A stretch of 64,000 bases of DNA from Roseburia sp. GTDB lineage: Bacteria > Bacillota > Clostridia > Lachnospirales > Lachnospiraceae. Where the stretch lies: assembly GCA_003483745.1 (NCBI GenBank), contig DMYD01000028.1, positions 73,396 through 137,395 on the forward strand, given 5' to 3'. The position numbers were made by a program, and so were the translations under genes. The stretch's first letter is position 1. Each line of letters opens with the position of its first letter. The notes under the pieces are model-generated. The model was not told the DNA's origin. It was given only the letters and a program-made list of their open reading frames with translations, and ran no database searches. Shown in pieces: positions 44,872-53,753 of the stretch.

Positions 44872-44893
44872 CTTTTGATAGTGAAGCAGAAAG
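44872..44893 (+). repeat. Right copy of the direct repeat: fossil 3' end of the GT2 gene
   Basis: 21 of 22 bases match 42521-42542. Read on in frame it gives LLIVKQKGNESIG and a TAG at 44909-44911 that overlaps the TTG start of the LtaS-like gene. This looks like the original end of the GT2 gene, left behind 2.35 kb downstream. Confidence 0.86.
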
Positions 44894-44905
44894 GAAACGA
44901 AAGCA

Positions 44906-46846
44906 TTGGATAGAAAAAAGTTTGTCCGGGATATCTGTAAAGATAATATGCTGCTGATTTATGGATTTATTCAGGTAATATTTCTTGCAGTGTTAAGAAA
45001 ATATTATCTGCTTACAGTATACCAGACGGTGGCGGCGTATCTGTTCGTTTGCCTGTGCGGGGTAATTGTGTTAAAATTTGTCCGAAATAAGGCAGTCCAA
45101 AATATATATCTTTTGATGTGGAGTTCCTTTCATGGGATTATTATACTTGGATTCCTGACACAGGGAACGTTTTATCTTACATTAACGCAGATCAATAAAG
45201 TTCAGATTGTAAATCTGTTTCTTGGTTTTTTATTATATTGGATTTTCTATCTGATCAGCGGAAAAGGGCAAACAGCAGTGGCTGTCGGTAATCTGGTGAT
45301 CGCAGTGATGGGAATTACGAATCACTATTTGATGAGGTTCCGTGGAGCACCGTTTCAGATATCAGATCTTAAGGCAGCTAAGACAGCAGGAAATGTCTTT
45401 TTGAATTATGACTATATGCCGGATCTGTATATGCTGTTTACGGTTATAGATCTGTTTGTCTGGTATAAATTGATAAAACAGGAATATCAAAAACGGGAAT
45501 TGAAAAAAAGACAGATTCCGGATGCTATTGTGACTGTGGCAGCAGTTTTTGCCTGCATTCCGCTTGTAAATGGAACTTATCAGAAAATATATTCTGAAAC
45601 CGGACAGTTTTCAAAGGACAGTTATCTGGCGGAGCTGCTTGCAGATGCAGAAGGAAAAACAGAAAGTTATCCAGAAGGGTATTCGGCAGAAAACGCAAAA
45701 AAAATTTTGCAGGATTTTAATTCACAGGCACCAGAAAAACAGGAAACGGTAAGTACAGCGAAACAGATGCCCAATATTGTGGTAATTATGAATGAGGCAT
45801 TTTCTGACTTACGTGTTTTGGGAGAGATTGAAACAGATCAGCCATTTTTAGAATACTGGGACTCACTGGAGGAAAATTGTATCAAGGGATGGGCGAATGT
45901 GTCGGTGTTTGGTGGAACAACAGCAAATTCTGAGTATGAATTTTTAAGTTCTGATGCTACAGCATTGTATCAGAATCCTGTGATACCATATAATAATTAT
46001 TTTGAACAGACAGATGTCTATCAAAGCATGGTGAGTGTTTTGAAAGATCAGGGGTATGAGACAACAGCATTTCATCCGTATTTGTCAAGTGGATGGAACA
46101 GGACGCAGGTATACCGTGCAATGCAGTTTGATCATATCATTTTTTCGGAAGATTTAGAGCAGCCGTTAGATACCATACGGCTGTACACGAGTGATGAGGG
46201 CGATTATACATATATACGTCAGTATTTTGACCAGAAAGAAAAAAATACACCACAGTTTTTCTTTAATGTCACCATGCAGAATCACAGCGGATACACTTAC
46301 GACGGTGATAATTTTAAAACCACGGTTCATCTGCGGGGGGACGCTGCCGGAAAATTTCCGCAGGCAGAGCAGTATTTAAGTCTGATCCGGGAAAGTGATA
46401 AGGCATTAAAAGGGCTTCTTGAGTATTTTGAAAATTATGAGGAACCGGTGGTTGTTGTCATATTCGGAGATCACCAGCCAAAGTTAGAAGAGGAGTTTTA
46501 TTCTTATGTAACAGGAATCACCAGAGATCAATGGGATCTGACACAGCAGAGAAAACAGTATAAGACGCCGCTGTTGATCTGGCATAACTATGCGGCAGGT
46601 TCAGAGAATATCGGGGATATCAGCCTGAATTATCTTGCACCTCTTTTGTTGCAGGACACCGGACTTAACATGAGTGATTATCAACACTATGTATTAGGGC
46701 AGTACGAAGAATTTCCGGTGATTAATAGTGTTGGGATTGTGGATGCAAACGGAAATGTGCATGTTCGTGGAAGCGAGGAGTTTACAGAGAGAACAAGGGA
46801 GATGCAGATATTGGTGTATGCGCATACGGTGGAGAAGATTTGGTGA
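44906..46846 (+). CDS. LtaS-like phosphoglycerol transferase / sulfatase-family membrane protein
   Basis: Five or six N-terminal membrane helices (residues about 10-230) are followed by an extracellular alkaline-phosphatase-fold domain. PNIVVIMNEAFSD is the metal-binding start, GGTTANSEYEFLS carries the Thr nucleophile, FFNVTMQNHSGYT and VVVIFGDHQPKLEE complete the site. This matches LTA synthase and phosphoglycerol transferase families, which use phosphatidylglycerol to add glycerol phosphate outside the cell. The start is a TTG at 44906 behind AAAGGAAA. It ends the interleaved string and probably decorates the glycan made by the preceding transferases. Confidence 0.9.
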   Translation: MDRKKFVRDICKDNMLLIYGFIQVIFLAVLRKYYLLTVYQTVAAYLFVCLCGVIVLKFVRNKAVQNIYLLMWSSFHGIIILGFLTQGTFYLTLTQINKVQIVNLFLGFLLYWIFYLISGKGQTAVAVGNLVIAVMGITNHYLMRFRGAPFQISDLKAAKTAGNVFLNYDYMPDLYMLFTVIDLFVWYKLIKQEYQKRELKKRQIPDAIVTVAAVFACIPLVNGTYQKIYSETGQFSKDSYLAELLADAEGKTESYPEGYSAENAKKILQDFNSQAPEKQETVSTAKQMPNIVVIMNEAFSDLRVLGEIETDQPFLEYWDSLEENCIKGWANVSVFGGTTANSEYEFLSSDATALYQNPVIPYNNYFEQTDVYQSMVSVLKDQGYETTAFHPYLSSGWNRTQVYRAMQFDHIIFSEDLEQPLDTIRLYTSDEGDYTYIRQYFDQKEKNTPQFFFNVTMQNHSGYTYDGDNFKTTVHLRGDAAGKFPQAEQYLSLIRESDKALKGLLEYFENYEEPVVVVIFGDHQPKLEEEFYSYVTGITRDQWDLTQQRKQYKTPLLIWHNYAAGSENIGDISLNYLAPLLLQDTGLNMSDYQHYVLGQYEEFPVINSVGIVDANGNVHVRGSEEFTERTREMQILVYAHTVEKIW

Positions 46847-46851
46847 AGGTG

Positions 46852-46887
46852 GAGAAAATATAGTTATCTTGCTATTTCTCATTTTTT
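46852..46887 (+). terminator. Weak terminator-like hairpin after the LtaS-like gene
   Basis: GAGAAA and TAG pair with CTA and TTTCTC with a three-base bulge, then ATTTTTT. It is AT-rich and imperfect. It marks a likely end of the 29.4-46.9 kb transcript in the 157-base gap before 47004. A TTGCTA (46869) / TAACAT (46892) pair with 17-base spacing in the same gap could be a weak new promoter. Confidence 0.4.
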
Positions 46888-47003
46888 GTAGTAACATGAT
46901 ACTGATTTTACAAAAAATTTAGAAATAAGAAGAGTGGTACGGTGCAAGTAGTAGAATGAAAGGAAAATGTGCTGAAATACAGCATATACTAAGAGGATAA
47001 GGT

Positions 47004-50000
47004 ATGGATGTTAGTGTAATATTTGCAACTCATAATCGACAGGATGTTTTGGAAGATGTATTTGAAGCTTGGAGAAAGGTAGATAAGGTAACAAAATATT
47101 CATATGAAATAATATGTTCTGACGATGAGTCTACAGATCGCACGATAGATATTATAGAACAAGTACAAGATTTGCCGGTTAAATTGATAAAAAATAAAAA
47201 AGGGGGAGCTAGTAAAGCAAGAAATGCTGCACTGGAAGTTGCAAGTGGCAAAATTATTATTTTCACAGGGGATGATATATTTCCAAGCGAGAATTATATT
47301 AATGCACACTATGAAAATTATTTAAAATATGGAGAAAATGTTGCAACATTAGGAAGAATCGACTGGCATCCGGATATTGCATTGAATCATCTTATGCAGC
47401 ATATTACTGAAATAGGATGCGAGCAGTTTGGATTTATTGGACTTCCAGCTTATCAAATGATAGATTTCAGACATTTTTACACGTCAAACATAAGTGTTCC
47501 TTCTAGTTTGTTACATTCGCTAAACAGATATTTTAATACAGATTTTGATAAATACGGATTTGAGGATATTGAATTAGGGTATCGGTTGCAAAAGGCTGGA
47601 ATGAAAATATATTATGATCCAGATATAAGGGCATTTCATCATCATATTTACGATAGTGTAGAAAAATTTTGTAATCGGCAGATCAGTTCAGGAGAAGAAC
47701 TGGTTGTTTTTTCTCATATGCATGATGACCTGGAGGATAAATGTATTTGTGATGTCGAAAATTGTACGGATGCGTTTAAAAAATATAAAAAGAAACATAC
47801 TGGTGCGGGGGCGGCGAGAGGTGTTTTTCTTGCACATAGTATGAATGTTGCAAAGCGACTGACCAGAAGACTTGAAAAGAAAATACAAAAAAAAGACCGA
47901 TCATTATACAGAGGAGTGTGCTCATTTATTTATGCGGCGTTGTTTCGGTTCTCATTTTATTATGGAATTGCGTTAAGAATTGCGCAGGAGAATAATTTTA
48001 ATTCAAATAATGCACAGATTATAGACTTTGCATATTTATATATGCAAAAACCTTTTCACGAGATATATTGGAATACCGGAAAAGGGTTTAATGAAAACGA
48101 AGCACGTAAATGGGTGTGTTGGGATGATACGCAAGTATCAATTAAACATCAATTGCCAGAAGGTGTAGAGGAGATTAGAATTGCTCCATTGAAAGATTTC
48201 TGTACGGCTAATGTGGGTAAAATTGCATTTATTTTGAATGATGGAAAGGAAGAGCCAGCAGAAATAGAATGGCATAATGCCTGCAGAGTAGAAGAGGACT
48301 TTTATGATTTTACTCATACAGATGATACATGTATATTGATAAAAAAAATTCCTGAAAATTATAAGGCAATAATGGTTGAAATGAGGGTTTCCAGCATGAA
48401 AAAACATGATAATGCGTTTAAAATGATCAGACATGCATTAGGGGCAATTTACAGAAAAGTAAGATACAAAACTGAAAACTCAAAAGAATGGGAAATGCAG
48501 TATGCTTATGGTCAAAGGAGAAGAATACAAATAGGTATATTGGGAAATTTTGATGAAGAAACAAGAAAAAAAGTGATTGAGGATTATCAGAAGCAGGTAG
48601 AGATTTTAGGAAATGATGTGATTATTTCAGATGCAAGAGATATGCAGATGGGATATTCAAATTATCTTTATGATCCGTATAAAGAGCCTTTTGATATTAC
48701 ACAGATTCTTCAGGTTGCATATACTTTGCTGAATGAGGTAATTGACTATGTATTAGTTTCTAAATCATATATAGAGTTCCCTCAAATTGCATGCAAGGAT
48801 ATCAGAGATGTATTTGTATATAATGCTAATTTGACAGATGTTTCAGATCCTTCAAGAATGGCAGTGGCAAAAGGTCGTTATATGCGATTGCCTGCTTACG
48901 AGGTAGAAAAAAATACCATAGATATTAGAAAATATTATCCTGATATAAAGATGAATAAAGAATATTACCTTGGAACTAATGATATGGAGTATCGTATCAG
49001 TAATCGTGTTTTTGGAAAGAGAGAAAATACAAAGCCGCTTATTTTTGTTGTACCAGTATTTTTAGCTGTTGGTGGTGTAGAAAGAAATACAATAGAGGTA
49101 ATGCGTCAATTAAAAGAGCAGTATGATTTTTGCCTTATTACATTAGAGAGACATGTGGAACAGCAGGGTTCATTGCATTATCAGTTGAAAGATATTTGCA
49201 GGTATATTTTTGATCTCAAGGAAATCACAGAACACCAGCATTATTTAGACACGCTGTATGAATTAAAGAAAATGTTTCAGCCTGAACTTATGTGGTTGTG
49301 TAATAATTCACCGTGGTTTGAAGAACATACATCACAAATTCGGAAAATTTTTAGTGATGTTCCAATTGTAGCACAGGATGTATATGATACAAAAGTTGGA
49401 TGGATAGAGTATTATAAAAATGCGGAAGTGAAAACCTTTGACCGTTATATAGCAATCACAAGATTGATTAAGGATACCTTTATGAATGAATATCAGCTTC
49501 CGGAAGAAAAAATTGATGTTATATATTCAGTAGTTGATGATACACATATTCGTGCAGTCAAAGAAGAAAATTTGTCATATGAGACGATATGTGAAAAATA
49601 TGGACTTGATAAGACAAAAGAACATTATTCCTATGTTGCCAGATTGACGGAACAGAAAAATCCACTTCGTTATTTGGAACTTGTCAAGAATATGTTGGAG
49701 AACAGTACAGATGAAATTCAATTTGTTATGGTAGGAGATGGGGTCTATAAGGAAAAGGTAGACGAGTTTATCAAAAAAAATAACTTACAGGATCAGCTTA
49801 TAAGAATACCATATGTTGCAAATACACCGGAATTAATAGGTGCACTAGACGGACTGATAATCACTTCAGATTATGAAGGATTGCCGATTGTATGTATAGA
49901 GGCGATGAGTATGGGTACACCAATTTTTTCAACAGATACAGGTGACACAAAACGTTTTGTAGAAAAAAATCAGTGTGGTATGATTATTGATGAAACAATG

Positions 50001-50162
50001 TCTGATATTACTAATTTTATCAAGTTTCGTGAAAATATAGCAACATATAAAAGAAATGCTGTGGAACATGAGGAAGAAATGTTGGATTTCTTTTCCGTAA
50101 AGAACGTTTCACAACAGTATTATGAATCATTTAGTAAAGCAAGAGCAGGAATGGAGCACTAA
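47004..50162 (+). CDS. Large bifunctional glycosyltransferase: GT2 - beta-rich linker - GT4
   Basis: 1052 residues. Residues 1-230 are a GT2 domain (SVIFATHNRQDVLEDVF, CSDDESTDRTIDI, FTGDDIFPSENYI). A helical stretch and a beta-rich region (about 370-470; WVCWDDTQVSIKHQLPEG, IRIAPLKDFCTANVGKI) follow. From about residue 640 a GT4 domain runs to the end: FVVPVFLAVGGVERNTIEVM, YVARLTEQKNPLRYLEL, FVMVGDGVYKEK and the E-x7-E site SDYEGLPIVCIEAMSMG. It may add two different sugars in succession. It opens the AT-rich right-hand cluster and ends five bases before the epimerase's preferred start. Confidence 0.9.
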   Translation: MDVSVIFATHNRQDVLEDVFEAWRKVDKVTKYSYEIICSDDESTDRTIDIIEQVQDLPVKLIKNKKGGASKARNAALEVASGKIIIFTGDDIFPSENYINAHYENYLKYGENVATLGRIDWHPDIALNHLMQHITEIGCEQFGFIGLPAYQMIDFRHFYTSNISVPSSLLHSLNRYFNTDFDKYGFEDIELGYRLQKAGMKIYYDPDIRAFHHHIYDSVEKFCNRQISSGEELVVFSHMHDDLEDKCICDVENCTDAFKKYKKKHTGAGAARGVFLAHSMNVAKRLTRRLEKKIQKKDRSLYRGVCSFIYAALFRFSFYYGIALRIAQENNFNSNNAQIIDFAYLYMQKPFHEIYWNTGKGFNENEARKWVCWDDTQVSIKHQLPEGVEEIRIAPLKDFCTANVGKIAFILNDGKEEPAEIEWHNACRVEEDFYDFTHTDDTCILIKKIPENYKAIMVEMRVSSMKKHDNAFKMIRHALGAIYRKVRYKTENSKEWEMQYAYGQRRRIQIGILGNFDEETRKKVIEDYQKQVEILGNDVIISDARDMQMGYSNYLYDPYKEPFDITQILQVAYTLLNEVIDYVLVSKSYIEFPQIACKDIRDVFVYNANLTDVSDPSRMAVAKGRYMRLPAYEVEKNTIDIRKYYPDIKMNKEYYLGTNDMEYRISNRVFGKRENTKPLIFVVPVFLAVGGVERNTIEVMRQLKEQYDFCLITLERHVEQQGSLHYQLKDICRYIFDLKEITEHQHYLDTLYELKKMFQPELMWLCNNSPWFEEHTSQIRKIFSDVPIVAQDVYDTKVGWIEYYKNAEVKTFDRYIAITRLIKDTFMNEYQLPEEKIDVIYSVVDDTHIRAVKEENLSYETICEKYGLDKTKEHYSYVARLTEQKNPLRYLELVKNMLENSTDEIQFVMVGDGVYKEKVDEFIKKNNLQDQLIRIPYVANTPELIGALDGLIITSDYEGLPIVCIEAMSMGTPIFSTDTGDTKRFVEKNQCGMIIDETMSDITNFIKFRENIATYKRNAVEHEEEMLDFFSVKNVSQQYYESFSKARAGMEH

Positions 50163-50166
50163 GCAA

Positions 50167-51072
50167 TTGATACAAAATAAATATATTATTTTAGGCGGAA
50201 ATGGATTTATAGGGCGGAATTTGTGCGATTATATTGTCAAACAGGGACATGAAGTAACAAGTTTCGATCGCGTATTACCAGAATATCAAAATGAAAAAGT
50301 GAATTATATACAGGGCGATTTTTTTGAGGATGAGTATTTAAGAAAAATAATTGCTGATAAAGATGTTATTATTCATGCAATCAGTACTATTAATCCAGGA
50401 AATTCGAATGAACTGTATATGAATGGATATGAGCGGGATTTTGTTCAGACAGTGAAGATGTGTTCATGGATTAAAGATGCTGAAAAAAAGATTGTATTTC
50501 TTTCATCAGGTGGAACAGTGTATGGAAGTTATGAGAAACAGCCGCTGTGCGAGGAGGTTTTGCCGCGACCTATTAATCATTATGGAAATGTGAAACTTAG
50601 TATAGAGAATGCTTTACGTATTTTTCATATACAGAATAAATTGAATGTTACGATTGCAAGAATTTCTAATCCATATGGTCCAGGACAGGATTTTAAAAAG
50701 GGCGTTGGATTTGTGGATGCTGTTTTAAAACAGTCCTTGGAGCATAAACAGGTGGAAATTTGGGGGGATGGAGAAAATATTAGGGATTACATATATATTG
50801 AAGATGTATGTAAATATTTATATACATTAGCAGAATATAAGGGAAAAGAGATCCTATTTAATGTAAGCTCTGGCATAGGAATTTCACAAAATCAAGTTGT
50901 ACAGGCCATCAGAAATATTGGAATAGATGTACAAGTTAAATATAAAGACAGCAGAAGTGTTGATGTAAGAAAAATCATTTTGGATAACAGAAAAATTAAC
51001 CAGATAAGTGATTGCAGGGTATTGACATTTCAAGAGGGCATAAAAAAATATTACGAGTATTTAAAAATGTGA
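50167..51072 (+). CDS. NAD-dependent epimerase/dehydratase
   Basis: Extended SDR: YIILGGNGFIGRNLCDYIVK, IHAISTINPGNS, FLSSGGTVYGS, the catalytic NHYGNVKLSIE (YxxxK) and ARISNPYGPGQDF. It resembles UDP-glucose 4-epimerase and UDP-glucuronate epimerase relatives. The TTG at 50167, with GGAG about ten bases upstream, gives a natural N-terminus; an ATG at 50122 would add 15 residues overlapping the previous gene. It supplies a nucleotide sugar for the right-hand cluster. Confidence 0.88.
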   Translation: MIQNKYIILGGNGFIGRNLCDYIVKQGHEVTSFDRVLPEYQNEKVNYIQGDFFEDEYLRKIIADKDVIIHAISTINPGNSNELYMNGYERDFVQTVKMCSWIKDAEKKIVFLSSGGTVYGSYEKQPLCEEVLPRPINHYGNVKLSIENALRIFHIQNKLNVTIARISNPYGPGQDFKKGVGFVDAVLKQSLEHKQVEIWGDGENIRDYIYIEDVCKYLYTLAEYKGKEILFNVSSGIGISQNQVVQAIRNIGIDVQVKYKDSRSVDVRKIILDNRKINQISDCRVLTFQEGIKKYYEYLKM

Positions 51073-51095
51073 AATGGATATAGAAAGGAAAAACA

Positions 51096-52469
51096 ATGTA
51101 TTTGAAGAAAACGATACTTGCATGGGTATTAGGCATCATTATAATTGTAATAGGTTTGTTTTGGGGCGTATTTGGATCTTTTGATATAAATAAGTTATTT
51201 GATTCCGCAGAATATAGATATAATTCGGAGGATGTAATCAATTCTTGTGAAAATAATGGCTTAAATATAGAAAATCAAAAATGGACTGCAGAGATTGATG
51301 ATGCCTATTTTATGCTTGAACTTCCCAGAAGAGCACGTATAACAGCTATAAAGATACAAATAACCGAATTATCGGATGAACATATAGCGCAAATATATTA
51401 TTCGTCTGGAGAGGAAATGAAAGGAGATGCATATTGGGAGTTTAATATAGCAAAGGGAAATAATATTTTAAATATAAAAGATTCTGATGAAATAAAAAAT
51501 ATCAGGTTTGATTTAACAGATATTAAAGGAGAAAGTTATTCTATAAGTTCGTTAGAGATTGTGACCAATAATGAACATAGGATTCAATATATGATATTTA
51601 CTCCAATACTCATAATTTTATATATGGTAATAGTTTTTTGTTACATGAATAGACAATTTATTGTATGTAAAATATCAGAAAATGAAAAGTGGTCAGCAAG
51701 ATACGAACTTATTGATCAGATTATGGCATTAGCTGTAAGTGATTTTAAAGGGAGATTTTCAGGCTCATATTTAGGAATTTTTTGGGGAATCATACAGCCG
51801 CTTTCAACAATTCTTTTGTTTTGGTTTGTATTTCAGGTTGGATTTCGGTCGAATCCAATTGATAATGTACCGTTTATTTTATGGCTTGCGGCAGGAATGA
51901 TACCATGGAATTATTTTTACGATGCATGGTTTAGTGGAACAGGAACATTTACATCATATAGTTATATTGTGAAAAAGGTTGTTTTTAAAATAGAAGTATT
52001 ACCATTGGTTAAGGCAATTTCATCTGCAATTTTAAATTTGATATTTAATGGTATACTGATTATTATTTACTGCTTATATGGTCGCTTCATGGGTTTTCAT
52101 TTATTTGATATGTTGTATTTTAGTTTTTGTCTGTTTGTATTAACTTTAGGATTGTCATATATTACTGCAACATTAAATGTTTTTATTAAGGATGTCGGAC
52201 AGTTTATGGGGATAATATTACAGATATTAATGTGGATGACACCATTGATGTGGTCTTATAATATGATACCGGAGAGTATGTCTTGGTTTTATAAATTAAA
52301 TCCATTGCACTATATTTTAAATGGATACAGAGAGAGTCTGATAAATGGTCGGTGGTTTTATTATCATTGGGTTCAGATGATATGGTTTTGGATTATTACA
52401 ATTACTGTATTAATTATTGGCAGAAAGCTGTTGAATCGAATGAAAGATCATTTCGCAGATGTGCTTTAA
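51096..52469 (+). CDS. ABC-2 polysaccharide export permease (Wzm-like) with an extra N-terminal extracytoplasmic domain
   Basis: The C-terminal 260 residues are a standard Wzm permease: FKGRFSGSYLGIFWGIIQP, then WLAAGMIPWNYFYDAW and MTPLMWSYNMIPESM, six hydrophobic segments in all. In front of it are one membrane helix, about 130 beta-rich residues (FDINKLFDSAEYRYNSED ... YSISSLEIVTNN) and a second helix, which ordinary Wzm proteins lack. The same module type heads the Wzy-like proteins at 25339 and 27339. It overlaps the ATPase frame and works with it to export a complete polymer. Confidence 0.9.
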   Translation: MYLKKTILAWVLGIIIIVIGLFWGVFGSFDINKLFDSAEYRYNSEDVINSCENNGLNIENQKWTAEIDDAYFMLELPRRARITAIKIQITELSDEHIAQIYYSSGEEMKGDAYWEFNIAKGNNILNIKDSDEIKNIRFDLTDIKGESYSISSLEIVTNNEHRIQYMIFTPILIILYMVIVFCYMNRQFIVCKISENEKWSARYELIDQIMALAVSDFKGRFSGSYLGIFWGIIQPLSTILLFWFVFQVGFRSNPIDNVPFILWLAAGMIPWNYFYDAWFSGTGTFTSYSYIVKKVVFKIEVLPLVKAISSAILNLIFNGILIIIYCLYGRFMGFHLFDMLYFSFCLFVLTLGLSYITATLNVFIKDVGQFMGIILQILMWMTPLMWSYNMIPESMSWFYKLNPLHYILNGYRESLINGRWFYYHWVQMIWFWIITITVLIIGRKLLNRMKDHFADVL

Positions 52470-52482
52470 AGAGGAAGAAAGA

Positions 52483-53742
52483 ATGGAAAATATTACAATT
52501 GATGTAAAAAATCTGACGAAATCTTATAAATTATATGAAAAACCAAGTGATCGAATTAAAGAATCACTAAAAAAAGGATCTTGTTATCATAAGGATTTTT
52601 TAGCAGTAGATGACATCTCTTTCCAAGTAAAGAAAGGGGAAACTGTAGGAATTATTGGCAGAAATGGTGCGGGAAAATCTACATTATTAAAGATGATTAC
52701 TGGTGTATTGAAACCGACATCTGGAGATATAAAACTAAGTGGAAATGTATCGGCGTTACTGGAGTTGGGAGCAGGTTTTGATGCGGAAAAAAACGGAATA
52801 GAGAATATTTACTTGAATGGCAGAATAAATGGATTGTCGAAAAAAGAGATAGATGACAGTTTGAACTCGGTTTTGGAGTTTGCAGATATCGGAGATTTTG
52901 TATATCAGCCAATAAAAACATATTCCAGTGGTATGCTGGTAAGATTAGCATTTGCAGCAGCAGTTAATGTGAAACCTGAAATATTGATTGTAGATGAGGC
53001 ATTAAGTGTTGGGGATGTGCGTTTTCAACAAAAATGTTATCGTAAAATTCGGGAATTTAAAAAAAATGGAACAGTATTGTTTGTAAGCCATGATACAGGT
53101 GCTATTTCAAGTTTTTGTGACAGGGTAATCTGGTTGGATGGTGGAAAGATATATAAGGTAGGTGAACCGGGAGAGATTATTGAAGAATACTTGTCTTTTA
53201 TGAGATATGATGTGAAAAATGATGATAAAGTTCAGATGGAGTCAGAAGAACAAAACGAAGAAGCAGAAGAAAATGAAAATAATACATTTGTGATGGCGTT
53301 TGGAAGTCAGGCAGCACAATTTACAAAAATATCCTTAAAAGATGAAAATGGAAAGGTGATATCTCAGGTTCATGGTGGACAGAAAATATGTATTGATATG
53401 GAAATTCAGGCAAAAAGAGAAATTGAATTTCCTATTTTGGGATTTAATCTTAAGGATGTTTTGGGAAATGAATTAGTAGTAACAAATACCGTATTTGAAA
53501 AAGTAAATATGCAAAAGATAGAAGCGGGAAAAGCAAATAGGTTTTGTTGGCAGTTCGATTTTCCGCATTTACATGCTGGAGATTATCCGATGGATATTGC
53601 GTTAGCAGAGGGAACGTATTTAAATCATGAACAGATACATTTTGTGACGGATGCATTAGTTATTAAGTGCGTAGATGAACGTTTATATCAGGAGGGAAGA
53701 GGCAGAATCGTTCCTGAAGGAGTACGCTTGATTAAGAAGTAG
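52483..53742 (+). CDS. ABC exporter ATPase with C-terminal carbohydrate-binding domain (Wzt)
   Basis: NBD with Walker A GRNGAGKST, signature YSSGMLVRLAFA, Walker B ILIVDEALSVGD and LFVSHDTGAI. From about residue 270 a Wzt_C-like beta-sandwich follows (ISLKDENGKVISQVHGG, FPILGFNLKDVLGNEL, HAGDYPMDIALAEGTY), which in E. coli O9a-type systems recognises the chain-end modification before export. The start at 52483 follows GAGGAAGAAAG; an upstream ATG at 52459 has no good site. The domain implies that the exported chain is finished and capped in the cytoplasm, perhaps by the methyltransferase at 54762. Confidence 0.92.
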   Translation: MENITIDVKNLTKSYKLYEKPSDRIKESLKKGSCYHKDFLAVDDISFQVKKGETVGIIGRNGAGKSTLLKMITGVLKPTSGDIKLSGNVSALLELGAGFDAEKNGIENIYLNGRINGLSKKEIDDSLNSVLEFADIGDFVYQPIKTYSSGMLVRLAFAAAVNVKPEILIVDEALSVGDVRFQQKCYRKIREFKKNGTVLFVSHDTGAISSFCDRVIWLDGGKIYKVGEPGEIIEEYLSFMRYDVKNDDKVQMESEEQNEEAEENENNTFVMAFGSQAAQFTKISLKDENGKVISQVHGGQKICIDMEIQAKREIEFPILGFNLKDVLGNELVVTNTVFEKVNMQKIEAGKANRFCWQFDFPHLHAGDYPMDIALAEGTYLNHEQIHFVTDALVIKCVDERLYQEGRGRIVPEGVRLIKK

Positions 53743-53753
53743 TGAGGTATGAA

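Noticed and set aside
35618..46858. GTGGAGAAAA occurring at 35618, 41605 and 46849 as a possible recombination core
   Set aside because: It is a short A/G-rich string containing a Shine-Dalgarno motif and is expected by chance near gene ends; the 22-bp repeat is much stronger evidence.
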